From NCBI RefSeq assembly GCF_007992495.1, contig NZ_BKAJ01000075.1, positions 1-64,000 of the forward strand: DNA of 64,000 nt, given 5' to 3'. The translations under genes were made by a program, and so were the position numbers. The notes beneath the pieces are model-generated. The model ran no database searches. It was not told where the DNA came from and saw only the letters and a program-made list of their open reading frames with translations. Below are positions 41,648-50,178 of this stretch, one piece after another; positions within the stretch are counted from its first letter, which is position 1, and every line of letters starts with the position of its first letter. The stretch is from Reyranella soli. Its GTDB lineage: Bacteria > Pseudomonadota > Alphaproteobacteria > Reyranellales > Reyranellaceae.

Positions 41648-43003
41648 CTAATCGCTCGCAAGCGCCGTGCGCTGGCGACCCGCGGTGTGGCGGTTGACGT
41701 ACTCCGGCAGGCCGAGATTGCCACGCAGCGTGGTGCTCTCGTATTCGCTGCGGAAGCGGCCGCGCCGGCGCAGTTCGGGCACGACCAGCTCGACGAAATC
41801 CTCCGCGCCGTGCGGCAGGTGGGTCGGCGTGAGGTTGAAGCCGTCGGCCGCCTCCTCGTCGATCCACTGCTCCATCACGTCGGCGACGTCCTCGGCCGTG
41901 CCTTTCAGCAGGAGGCCGCCGCTGCCGGCCGACTTCTTCTGATAGAACTGGCGGATGGTGAGGTTCTCGCGCTGGGCGAGGTTCCACATGTTGTAGGCGA
42001 TGCTGCGCACCTTGGCGTTGACCGGTTCCGGCACCGGCCCGTCCAGCGGATGGCCGGAAAGATCGCCGAATGCATTGAACAGGCTGGCGAGACCGACCAG
42101 CGGATCGATCAGCTCCTGCAGCTGGTCGAACTTGGCCTGCGCCTCCGCCCGCGTGCGGCCGACGATGGTGGTGACGGCGGGCATCACCTTCAGGAGATCC
42201 GGTGCGCGGCCGTACTTGGCCATGCGCGCCTTCAAGCCGGCGTAGTAGGCCTTGGCGCCGGCGAGATCGACCTGGGCGGCGTAGACGACATCGGCATTGG
42301 CCGCGGCGATCTCCTGGCCCTGCTCGGCCGCGCCCGCCTGCACCAGGATCGGCCGTCCTTGCGGAGTCGGCGGCGCATTGAGCGGGCCGCGCACGGAGAA
42401 ATGCTTGCCGCGGTGATTGAGCACGTGGAGCTTGGCGGGGTCGTAGAACTGGCCCGACGCCTTGTCGTGGACGAAGGCGTCCGCTTCCCACGAATCCCAC
42501 AGGCCGGTGACGACGTCGACGAACTCCTTCGCGCGGTCGTAGCGCGTGTCGTAGTCGAGATGCGCGTCGCGGCTGAAGTTCCAGGCTTCCTGCTCCGACC
42601 ACGAGGTGACGATGTTCCAGCCCGCCCGGCCGCCGCTGATATTGTCGAGCGAGGCGAACTTGCGGGCGATGTGGAACGGCTCGTTGTAGGTGGTCGAGGC
42701 GGTCGAGACGAGCCCGATATGGCTGGTCGAGGCCGCCAGCGCCGACAACAGCGTCAGCGGCTCGAGCTCGGCATTGCGGTTGCTGCGCGCCAGCGATCCC
42801 GGCGGATTGTCGTCGGCGCGGATGCCGATGCCGTCGGCGAAGAACACCATGTCGAACTTGCCGCGCTCGGCGATGCGGGCGCTGTTGAGGAAATACTTGA
42901 AGTCGGTCGCGCCGCCGGGCGGCACCTCGGGATGACGCCAGGCGGCGTCGTGGTAGCCGAGGTAACGCATCGAGAGTCCGAGCTTCATTTGCGTCTTACG
43001 CAT
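41648..43003 (-). CDS. LLM-class flavin-dependent monooxygenase (NtaA/SnaA/DszA family)
   Basis: 451-residue luciferase-like monooxygenase. MKLGLSMRYLGYHDAAWRHP, FDMVFFADGIG, EPLTLLSALAASTSHIGLVSTASTTYNEPFHIARKFASLDNISGGRAGWNIVTS and GRPILVQAGAAEQGQE are the standard blocks. FMNH2 comes from a separate reductase, not found here. The family cleaves C-S or C-N bonds (nitrilotriacetate, dibenzothiophene sulfone). Start chosen at the ATG at 43003, which has AAGGAG 8 bases upstream overlapping the binding-protein stop. Last gene of the importer operon. Confidence 0.9.
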   Translation of the reverse strand: MRKTQMKLGLSMRYLGYHDAAWRHPEVPPGGATDFKYFLNSARIAERGKFDMVFFADGIGIRADDNPPGSLARSNRNAELEPLTLLSALAASTSHIGLVSTASTTYNEPFHIARKFASLDNISGGRAGWNIVTSWSEQEAWNFSRDAHLDYDTRYDRAKEFVDVVTGLWDSWEADAFVHDKASGQFYDPAKLHVLNHRGKHFSVRGPLNAPPTPQGRPILVQAGAAEQGQEIAAANADVVYAAQVDLAGAKAYYAGLKARMAKYGRAPDLLKVMPAVTTIVGRTRAEAQAKFDQLQELIDPLVGLASLFNAFGDLSGHPLDGPVPEPVNAKVRSIAYNMWNLAQRENLTIRQFYQKKSAGSGGLLLKGTAEDVADVMEQWIDEEAADGFNLTPTHLPHGAEDFVELVVPELRRRGRFRSEYESTTLRGNLGLPEYVNRHTAGRQRTALASD

Positions 43004-43016
43004 CGAACGCACTCCT

Positions 43017-44765
43017 TCAGTAAACGTAGCCGGCCTTTTCCATGTACTTGCGCGCCAGATCGAGGTCGTAGGCGATCGGCTTCAGGAGATCGTGGTCGTA
43101 TTCCGGCGCCGACCAGGCCATCGGCACGGTGCCGGGATTGCCGTAGCCGCCGGCGATTTCCTTGACGATCTGCTCGCGCGGCATGGCGTGGCTGATGGCC
43201 TGGCGGATGTAGGCGGCGGCTTCCGCCGCCCGCGACGGGTCGCTCTTGCCGAGCGGGGTCTCGATGCCCAGGCCGAACACCGGATGCTTGAGGTTGTAGC
43301 AAATGTGCTGCCACTTGTAGGAATCGAAGGTCAGGACCTTGCCCCACTTGGGATCGATCGTGCTGACGACGGGGCCGATGTCGTACATCGGGTCGTGCGC
43401 GTCGATCTCGCCGGCCTTCAGCGCGCTCAGCACCGAATCGGTGCCGTTGATGTTGACGACATAGAACGTCTTGACGTTGCCGGTATGCGGCTTCCAGTAG
43501 GCCTCGTTGCGCTTGAAGCCATAGGCCTTGCGTGCCGGGTCGAAGCCCATCGGGATCCACGGCCCGGTACCGACGGCGCCGCGGGCCGTGAAGCTCTTGC
43601 CATCCGAGGTCTTGACCGTGTAGCTGCCGAGCCAGGTGCTGGCGACGTGGCTGCGCAGTGCCTCGGGCTTGATGTCCTTGTAGGCGTGCGCCGGCATGAT
43701 GGCGAAGGCGCCCATCAGCGTGTTGAGGAAGTCGATACTGTAAGTTGGCAGGTCGACGGTGATCTCGTGCTTGCCGGTGACCTTGTAGGCGCTGGTGTCG
43801 CCGAAGACGCGGGCGCAGACCGCCTGCAGCTGCGAGCCGTACGCCTTGTTCATCATGGTGTCCCAGGTGAACTTCACGTCTTCCGCCGTGAACTCCTCGC
43901 CGGAATGCCACTTCACGCCCTGACGCAGCGTCACCACCCAATGCTTGCCGTCGGCGGACATGGTGTGGCCGGTGGCGAGCGCGGGAACGAGCGTCTTGTC
44001 TTCCCAGCTCTTGTATTCGTAGAGGCGGTTGTAGGCCGGGCCGAAGACGTTCGAATCGCTGTAGCCGATGGAGTACATCGGGATGAGCGAGCTCGGCGGC
44101 TGCCAGGAGGCGAAGGCCGCCGTGGCATCGGCCCCGGCGCCTTCGATCGTCCAGCGCTCGGGCTGCGGATAGAAGGTCGGCGTGTAGGTGGTGGCGTCGA
44201 AGCCCTTGAGCTTCGGGTTCACCGCGACCACGTCCTGCGGGTAGAACAGGATCGTCATCGGCTGGATGTCGTACCAGCGCTTCTCGAAGTCGTGGTAGGC
44301 CTTCAGCCGGTCGGCTTCGTTCAGGCTGCTGTCGACGGCGCGCAGCGAGCGGTCGATCTCCTTGTCATCGACGTAGTAGAAATTCTGGCCGTTGGGCGGC
44401 ATCTCGGTGCTGCCGAACAAGGCGTAGGGCGACGGCTTGATCGACGAATAAAGGTATCGCTCGAGATAGCAGTCCCAGCCGCCATCGACGTGGGTCTTGC
44501 CGTCGCCCTTCGCGCGCCGCGGCCCGATCACCGTGAACGGCGCGAAGCTCGACACCACGTCGATGCCGATGCGCGACATCTGCGCCGCCGCCAGCGTGCC
44601 CCACACCATGCGGGCCGGCTGGTTGTTGGGGATCATCATGTAGAGCTTGAAGAACGGCGTCGCTGCCCTGCCCGGCCCCGCCACCGCGGTGAGCGCGCTG
44701 GCGAGCGAGGCCTGCAGGACGGTGCGACGGCTCGGCGTGACGTTCGAGGAAGACCTGGTGCTCAT
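43017..44765 (-). CDS. Family 5 (dipeptide/opine) ABC substrate-binding protein, circularly permuted
   Basis: 582-residue exported protein with an RR-containing signal (PSRRTVLQASLASALTAVAG). It is built from ordinary family 5 segments in swapped order. Residues 40-208 (LYMMIPNNQPARMVW, then IPPNG-like MPPNGQNFYYVDDKEIDRSL and PERWTI) are what normally forms the C-terminal part. Residues 225-582 begin with the usual N-terminal block (NRLYEYKSWEDKTLVPALA, TLRQGVKWHSGEEFTAEDV) and end at ARKYMEKAGYVY, where a normal protein would go on into the segment now at the N terminus. A contiguous fold is expected. First-hand sequence evidence; ligand unknown, context suggests an opine-like or sulfur-containing compound. 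Confidence 0.85.
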   Translation of the reverse strand: MSTRSSSNVTPSRRTVLQASLASALTAVAGPGRAATPFFKLYMMIPNNQPARMVWGTLAAAQMSRIGIDVVSSFAPFTVIGPRRAKGDGKTHVDGGWDCYLERYLYSSIKPSPYALFGSTEMPPNGQNFYYVDDKEIDRSLRAVDSSLNEADRLKAYHDFEKRWYDIQPMTILFYPQDVVAVNPKLKGFDATTYTPTFYPQPERWTIEGAGADATAAFASWQPPSSLIPMYSIGYSDSNVFGPAYNRLYEYKSWEDKTLVPALATGHTMSADGKHWVVTLRQGVKWHSGEEFTAEDVKFTWDTMMNKAYGSQLQAVCARVFGDTSAYKVTGKHEITVDLPTYSIDFLNTLMGAFAIMPAHAYKDIKPEALRSHVASTWLGSYTVKTSDGKSFTARGAVGTGPWIPMGFDPARKAYGFKRNEAYWKPHTGNVKTFYVVNINGTDSVLSALKAGEIDAHDPMYDIGPVVSTIDPKWGKVLTFDSYKWQHICYNLKHPVFGLGIETPLGKSDPSRAAEAAAYIRQAISHAMPREQIVKEIAGGYGNPGTVPMAWSAPEYDHDLLKPIAYDLDLARKYMEKAGYVY

Positions 44766-44782
44766 GGGCAAACTCCAATCGA

Positions 44783-45775
44783 TCATGCAGGGTTGTGGCA
44801 GGCGGCCTGGGTATTCGGTCCCATCGGCTGCAGCACAGGGACCTGCTCGCGACAGATCGGCAGGGCGGCGGCACAGCGGGGATGGAAGGGGCATCCGGCG
44901 GGGCGGTTCATGGCGCTCGGCACCTCGCCGCGCAGATGCACGCGCTGGTCGACGGCGCCGGGACTCGGCACCGGAATGGCGCTGATGAGGGCCGCGGTAT
45001 AGTGATGGCGCGGCCGCGCGAAGATCTCGTCGACGGCGCCGATCTCGACGATGCGGCCGAGATACATCACCGCCACATGGGTCGAGATGAAGCGCACCGA
45101 GCTCAGGTCGTGCGAGATGTACAGGTAGGCGACGCTGAGCTGGTCCTGCAGGGCCGCCAGCAGGTTCAGGATCTGCGACCGCACGGAGATGTCGAGCGAC
45201 GACACCGGCTCGTCCAGCAGCACCACGTCCGGCTCCACCGCGAGCGCGCGGGCGATGCCGACGCGCTGGCGCTGGCCACCACTGAATTCGTGCGGGTAGC
45301 GCACGCCGTTGCGCGGCTCGAGCCCCACCCTCTCCAGCAGGGTGGCGATGCGGTCGCCCCAGTCGCGCTGGTGCTGCGGCGCGTGCACCCGAAGCGGCTC
45401 GCGCAGCGCCTCGTTGATCGTCCAGCGCGGATTGAGCGAGAGGTACGGATCCTGGAACACGTACTGCATGCGCCGGCGCACAGCGAGCATGGCGGCGCGG
45501 TCGGTTCCCGCCAGGACCGGCCGGACATCCTGCCCATCGAGGCGGACTTCGCCGGCGTCGGCGCGCACGAGATCGAGAATGCTGCGGGCGGTCGTCGTCT
45601 TGCCGCAGCCGCTCTCGCCCACCAGGCCGAGCGTCTGGCCCGCCTGCAGCACGAAGGAGACGTCGTCCACCGCGCGCACGGTGCCGGTCTGCTGCCGCGC
45701 GAACAGGCGCCTGAGGCCGCGTCTGACAGCACGGTAATGCTTGCGCAGTCCACGAACCTCGAGCAGCGCCGTCAT
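44783..45775 (-). CDS. ABC importer ATPase, DppF/OppF type
   Basis: 330-residue ATPase. Walker A GESGCGKTT, Q-loop VFQDPYLSLNPRWTI, signature FSGGQRQR, Walker B VVLLDEPVSSLD, switch YISHDLS, and the C-terminal oligopeptide extension with cysteines (CPFHPRCAAALPICREQVPVL) that in DppF/OppF can bind an iron-sulfur cluster. Start ATG 45775 overlaps the stop of the DppD-type gene (ATGA). The binding-protein gene follows after 17 bases. Confidence 0.94.
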   Translation of the reverse strand: MTALLEVRGLRKHYRAVRRGLRRLFARQQTGTVRAVDDVSFVLQAGQTLGLVGESGCGKTTTARSILDLVRADAGEVRLDGQDVRPVLAGTDRAAMLAVRRRMQYVFQDPYLSLNPRWTINEALREPLRVHAPQHQRDWGDRIATLLERVGLEPRNGVRYPHEFSGGQRQRVGIARALAVEPDVVLLDEPVSSLDISVRSQILNLLAALQDQLSVAYLYISHDLSSVRFISTHVAVMYLGRIVEIGAVDEIFARPRHHYTAALISAIPVPSPGAVDQRVHLRGEVPSAMNRPAGCPFHPRCAAALPICREQVPVLQPMGPNTQAACHNPA

Positions 45776-46821
45776 GGCGTTTCCTCGCCCGGCGAGCCGC
45801 GGCGCAGGCAGCTGACACTGTGGCCCGGCGCTACGAGATGCTCGCGCGGCATGGTGCGGCGGCATTCGGGTGCGGCTTCCGGGCAGCGGTCGTGGAAGCG
45901 GCAGCCCGGCGGCGCATGCAGCAGGTCCGGCGGCCGCCCGGCGATGCTCGGCAGCACGCGCCGCGCGCCGCTGTAGCTGTGGTCGATGCGCGGCACGCTC
46001 TCCAGCAGGGCCCGCGTGTAGGGATGCTGGGGCGCGTTGAAGATCGTGTCGGCGTCTGCGGTCTCGCAGACGCGGCCGGCGTACATCACCGTGATACGGT
46101 CGGCCATGCGCGCGACCACGCCCATGTCGTGCGTCACCAGCACCATCGACATCGAGAGCCGCTGGCGCAGATCGGCCAGCAGGTCGAGGATCTGCGCCTG
46201 GATGGTGACGTCGAGCGCCGTCGTCGGCTCGTCCGCCAGCAGCAGTGCCGGCTCGCACAGGAGCGCACGGGCGATGCCGACGCGCTGCTTCATGCCGCCG
46301 CTGAGCTCATGCGGATACTGCCGCAGCCGCGCTGCCGGATCGCTGATGCCCACCAGCGTCAGGAGCTCGGCCGCGCGATCGAGCGCGGCCTGGCGCGACA
46401 CGCCGGTGTGCCAGCGCAGGATCTCTGTCAGCTGCTGGCCGACGCTGAGGATGGGATTGAGCGAGGTCGCCGGGTTCTGGAAGATCATCGCCATCCGCCG
46501 TCCACGGATCTCTGCCAGCCGCTTGTCGGGCTGCAGCAGCAGGTTCTCGCCCTCGAACACGACGCGGCCGGCGACGATGCGCGCCGGCGGCGGCGCCAGC
46601 CGCAGCAGCGTCAGGCTGGCGACGGTCTTGCCGCTGCCGGATTCACCGACGATACCCAGCGTCTGCCCGGTGCCGACCTGGAAATCGACGCCGTCGACCG
46701 CCCGCACCACGCCGTCGCGCGTGTGGAAGTGCACCTTCAGGCCTTCGACCGCCAGCAGCGGCCCAGGCTGGCCCGCCTTCGCGGGCGACGGGTCAGGCGC
46801 GGACACGGGGATTGAACGCAT
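45772..46821 (-). CDS. ABC importer ATPase, DppD/OppD type
   Basis: 349-residue ATPase. Walker A GESGSGKTV, Q-loop IFQNPATSLNPILSV, signature LSGGMKQR, Walker B LLLADEPTTALD, switch VTHDMGV, with the cysteine-bearing oligopeptide extension CRFHDRCPEAAPECRR. Start at the ATG of MRSIPVSAP (46821) overlaps the permease gene by 29 bases; a GTG at 46806 is an alternative. Works as a heterodimer with the DppF-type subunit. Confidence 0.94.
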   Translation of the reverse strand: MRSIPVSAPDPSPAKAGQPGPLLAVEGLKVHFHTRDGVVRAVDGVDFQVGTGQTLGIVGESGSGKTVASLTLLRLAPPPARIVAGRVVFEGENLLLQPDKRLAEIRGRRMAMIFQNPATSLNPILSVGQQLTEILRWHTGVSRQAALDRAAELLTLVGISDPAARLRQYPHELSGGMKQRVGIARALLCEPALLLADEPTTALDVTIQAQILDLLADLRQRLSMSMVLVTHDMGVVARMADRITVMYAGRVCETADADTIFNAPQHPYTRALLESVPRIDHSYSGARRVLPSIAGRPPDLLHAPPGCRFHDRCPEAAPECRRTMPREHLVAPGHSVSCLRRGSPGEETP

Positions 46822-47737
46822 CGGTCAGGCCATCGGCCAGGAGGTTGAAACCAAGGACGGTCACGAAGATCGCGGTGCCGGGCGCCAGGCAGGCCCAAGG
46901 CGCCACCTTCAGGGACTGGTAGTTGAAGAACAGGATCTGGCCCCAGGAGATCGACTTCGGATCGCCGAAGCCCAGGAAGCTCACCATCGCCTCGGCCAGG
47001 ATGGCGCCGCCGATCCCCAGCGCCACCAGCACGATCAACGGCGGCAGCGCGTTGGGCAGGATGTGGCGGAACAGGATCTCGCGCGGCGTGGTGCCGATGC
47101 AGCGCGCCGCCTCGACGAACTCGGCGTGGCGCAGCCGCAGGAATTCGGCGCGCGTCATGCGCGCGATCTGGGGCCACGAAAACAGGCCCAGCAGCAGGAT
47201 GATGGTCATCAGGTTGAAGTTGGGAATGCGCTCCAGCGGCGTTCCCACCACGATGATGCCGAACAGCCGCACCACCGCCAGGATCACCACGAACACCGGC
47301 ACGACCATGAAGAACTCGGCGCCGCGCATCAGCGCCTCGTCGGTGAAGCCGCCGACGTAGCCGGCGACGCCGCCGACCAGCACTCCAATGAGCGAGGCGA
47401 TCAGCATCGCGCCCAGCCCGACCGCCAGCGCCGTCGGGGCGCCGTAGATGGTGCGGCTGAGCACGTCGTAGCCGTTGCGGTCGGTGCCGAGCCAGTTGCG
47501 CGCGCTGGGAGCGGCGTTGGAGGCGCCGCGCAGCATGGCGGCGTTATCGTTGGGATCGTAGGGCGCGACGAACGGCCCGATGATCGCTGTCAGCACCACC
47601 AGGGTCACGAGCACCAGGCCGATCATGCCGGCGCGGTTGCGACGAAAGCGGTGCCAGGCTTGCCGCCAGACACCAGCGGGCGGGCGCTGCAGCGTGGCGA
47701 GGACGCTGACCGGGGAGGAGGCGAAGTCGGCGTCCAT
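46793..47737 (-). CDS. ABC importer permease, DppC type
   Basis: 314-residue inner-membrane protein. The N-terminal FRRNRAGMIGLVLVTLVVLTAIIGPFVAPYDPND is the usual OppC_N helix; the coupling loop is ARMTRAEFLRLRHAEFVEAARCIGTTPREILFRHILPN. About six helices. The start ATG 47737 follows the DppB stop by one base gap. One half of the permease pair. Confidence 0.94.
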   Translation of the reverse strand: MDADFASSPVSVLATLQRPPAGVWRQAWHRFRRNRAGMIGLVLVTLVVLTAIIGPFVAPYDPNDNAAMLRGASNAAPSARNWLGTDRNGYDVLSRTIYGAPTALAVGLGAMLIASLIGVLVGGVAGYVGGFTDEALMRGAEFFMVVPVFVVILAVVRLFGIIVVGTPLERIPNFNLMTIILLLGLFSWPQIARMTRAEFLRLRHAEFVEAARCIGTTPREILFRHILPNALPPLIVLVALGIGGAILAEAMVSFLGFGDPKSISWGQILFFNYQSLKVAPWACLAPGTAIFVTVLGFNLLADGLTDAFNPRVRA

Positions 47738-47738
47738 G

Positions 47739-48707
47739 TCAGCCCAACCGGATGCGCGGATCGATCACGACATAGGCGATGTCGGTGAGCAGGGTGGCCA
47801 CCACGAGCATGACCGTGATGACCATGGTCACTCCCATGATCACGGGATAATCCAGCTGGTGGATCGCGGTGATGTAGAGCGCGCCGAGGCCGGGCCAGGT
47901 GAACACCGTCTCGGTCACCGGGGCGGTGCCGAGCATCAGCCCGAACAGCGTGCCGAGATAGGTCAGCTGCGGGATGAAGGCGTTGCGCAGCGCATGGTGC
48001 AGGACCACGCGGCGGGCCGGCAGGCCGGACGCCCAGGCGGCGGTGATGTAGTCCTGGCGCAAGACGTCGACCAGCGAGGACCGCATCAGGAGCGTGAGCG
48101 TGGCGGTGTTGAACACCGTCAGCATCGCCACTGGCAGCACCATGTGCCACAGCCCGTCGATGACCATGCTGCCCATCATCAGGTTGCGCGTGGAATAGGC
48201 GCCGTAGGAGGGCAGCACGCCCAGCCAGTAGGAAAAGATCAGGATCAGCACGATGCCGACCAGGAAGCCGGGCAGCGAATGGCCGAGCATGGCCGACGAG
48301 ACGATGCTGAAATCCGCCCAGCCGTGCTGCCGCATCGCCGCGATCACGCCCGCAGCCGTCGCGATCAGGGTCGACAGCAGGATCGCGGGCAGCTGGAGCT
48401 TCAGCGTTTCCAGCCCGTACACTTCGAGCAGCTCGCCGACCGGCTGGTTGTAGATGATGCTGGTGCCGAAATCGAAGTGCACGATCGACCACAGCCATGC
48501 GCCGTAGCGGTCGATGAAGTTGCCGTCGAGGCCGTAGTACCGGCTGAGGGTGGCGATCATCTCCTCGGATACGCCGGGCGTTTCCGACAGCAGGATCTGG
48601 ATCGGGTTGCCGATGGCGTTGATCAGGGCGAAGAGAATGAAGCTGACGCCGAGGATGAGGGCGGCGGAGAAGGCCAGGCGGCGCAGGAGGAAGCGCAACG
48701 CGCCCAA
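47739..48707 (-). CDS. ABC importer permease, DppB type
   Basis: 322-residue inner-membrane protein starting FLLRRLAFSAALILGVSFILFALI, the typical DppB start; coupling loop RSSLVDVLRQDYITAAWASGLPARRVVLHHALRNAFIPQLTYLG. Start codon is TTG at 48707, the only reasonable option at the conserved N terminus. First gene of the five-gene importer plus monooxygenase operon and divergent from the LysR gene, 120 bases away. Confidence 0.92.
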   Translation of the reverse strand: MGALRFLLRRLAFSAALILGVSFILFALINAIGNPIQILLSETPGVSEEMIATLSRYYGLDGNFIDRYGAWLWSIVHFDFGTSIIYNQPVGELLEVYGLETLKLQLPAILLSTLIATAAGVIAAMRQHGWADFSIVSSAMLGHSLPGFLVGIVLILIFSYWLGVLPSYGAYSTRNLMMGSMVIDGLWHMVLPVAMLTVFNTATLTLLMRSSLVDVLRQDYITAAWASGLPARRVVLHHALRNAFIPQLTYLGTLFGLMLGTAPVTETVFTWPGLGALYITAIHQLDYPVIMGVTMVITVMLVVATLLTDIAYVVIDPRIRLG

Positions 48708-48801
48708 TTACGGCGTCCTGTGAAACGGGGCGATCCGGCTCATTCCGGCAGCATGGGTGCCCGAAAAGAGCTAGGGAAATGCTTTATATTTCACATACCA
48801 T

Positions 48802-48822
48802 AACATTCTATTATAGGATGTT
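48802..48822. promoter_or_regulatory. LysR-type operator candidate
   Basis: AACATTC-TATTATA-GGATGTT, an inverted repeat matching at 6 of 7 positions, sits in an AT-rich stretch right before the LysR gene start and in the divergent promoter region of the importer. Position and form suit a LysR recognition site controlling both directions. Confidence 0.5.
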
Positions 48823-48827
48823 TTCCT

Positions 48828-49736
48828 GTGAAAATACGCCAGCTAGAGGCTTTTCGGGCGGTCATGCTCTGCCAGACCGTCACGCTCGCCAGCGAGATGC
48901 TGCATATCTCGCAGCCGGCGACGACGCGGCTTCTCGCTGACCTCGAGAGGTCGCTCCGGTTCAAGCTGTTCGATCGGGTCAAGGGCCGGCTTTATCCGAC
49001 AGTGGAAGCGCGTGCGCTCTATGAGGAGGTCCAGCGCTCGCTGGTCGGCGTCGATCGCATCTCCCGGGCCGCGGACGAGATCAGGGATCTACGCCGCGGC
49101 ACCTTGCTGATCGCGGCGGCGCCGGCGATCGCCCTCTCCTTCCTGCCGCACGCGATCGCGGATTACCTGAAGACGCGGCCCGAAGCGCATGTGTCGCTCG
49201 CCATGCATTCGTCCCGCACTGTCGTGGACATGGTGCTGGGCCAGCGCTGCGACGTCGGCTTCTCGATGCTGTCGATCAACCACGCCGGCGCGCATGGCGA
49301 GCGCCTGATCTCGACGCGGATGGTCTGTGCCTTGCCGGCGGGACATCGGCTCTGCGCGCGCGATACGGTCAAGCCGACCGACCTTGCCGGAGAGCGTTTC
49401 GTCGCCCACCCGCACAGCGTCGAGTCGCGCCTGCGGATCGACGCGTTGTTTGCCGCTCATGGCGTCGAGCTGAAACTGCAGATGGAAAGCCAAGTGTCCC
49501 ACGCGGTCTGCTCGTTCGTCGAGGCGGGAGCCGGTGTCTCCTTGATCGATGCGATCAGCGCCTGGGGCTATCGGGGAACGGGTGTCGTCTTCAAGCCTTT
49601 CGAACCATTGCTCACCGCCGACTTCGCCTTGCTGACGCCCACCCAACGGCCGACGCCGTTGTTGCTGAAGTCATTCGTCTCTCACGTGCGGGAGTTCGCT
49701 GTGGCGGAGCTCGGCCCGAGTGTCGTAGCCTCCTGA
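48828..49736 (+). CDS. LysR-family regulator, OccR/NocR-like
   Basis: 302 residues; HTH in MKIRQLEAFRAVMLCQTVTLASEMLHISQPATTRLLADLERSLRFKLFDR, followed by the effector domain. The KIRQLEAFRAVML opening resembles the regulators OccR and NocR of octopine and nopaline catabolism. It is divergent from the dipeptide/opine-type importer and lies near the opine-dehydrogenase family gene, so it likely senses the imported compound. Start codon is GTG at 48828; an AGGATG-type ribosome site is weak. A palindromic site lies just before it. Confidence 0.88.
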   Translation: MKIRQLEAFRAVMLCQTVTLASEMLHISQPATTRLLADLERSLRFKLFDRVKGRLYPTVEARALYEEVQRSLVGVDRISRAADEIRDLRRGTLLIAAAPAIALSFLPHAIADYLKTRPEAHVSLAMHSSRTVVDMVLGQRCDVGFSMLSINHAGAHGERLISTRMVCALPAGHRLCARDTVKPTDLAGERFVAHPHSVESRLRIDALFAAHGVELKLQMESQVSHAVCSFVEAGAGVSLIDAISAWGYRGTGVVFKPFEPLLTADFALLTPTQRPTPLLLKSFVSHVREFAVAELGPSVVAS

Positions 49737-49753
49737 AAGGGGGTGAGGCGCCC

Positions 49754-50089
49754 ATGCCCGATATCCCGAAGCGACTGAAACGGCTGCTGCGCGAATACGC
49801 CGCGCGGGCTCATGAGGCCGAGCTTCATCAAGCCCTGGTTCCGCTGGCCGAGGCCTTCAAGCGATGGGAGCGTGGCGAACTCGACAGCTTCGAGCTCAAC
49901 GACCTCATCCATCGATTTCACCAGGGCGACTCGCGCGAGGTCTATGTCCGGTACATCAGCCGAGATCATGAACCCGCGTTGGCCCACGCCATCGCGACCG
50001 GACTGATCGACCGGACGGCCATGCCGGGCGGACTGTTGGACCACCTCGCCCGTCTGATCGAACTTTTCGAGCAGACCGAGAGATCTTAA
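49754..50089 (+). CDS. Small helical protein of unknown function
   Basis: 111 residues, charged and helical (PKRLKRLLREYAARAHEAELHQALVPLAEAFKRWERGELDSFELND). No signal peptide, no membrane segment, no motif I recognise. A GGGGGTGAGG-type ribosome site precedes the ATG. It lies 17 bases after the LysR gene. Codon use looks like its neighbours. Confidence 0.65.
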   Translation: MPDIPKRLKRLLREYAARAHEAELHQALVPLAEAFKRWERGELDSFELNDLIHRFHQGDSREVYVRYISRDHEPALAHAIATGLIDRTAMPGGLLDHLARLIELFEQTERS

Positions 50090-50178
50090 GCCGCTTCCAA
50101 CACGGCACTTCCGGCGGACGCAGCGCGTCTATATCGTCTCCTGGTTGCTGCCCCGCCACTCGATCGCCAGAGGCCGTG

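Noticed and set aside
45772-46821. Cysteine clusters at the C termini of both importer ATPases considered as a special metal-sensing feature
   Set aside because: This cysteine-containing extension is normal for oligopeptide importer ATPases.
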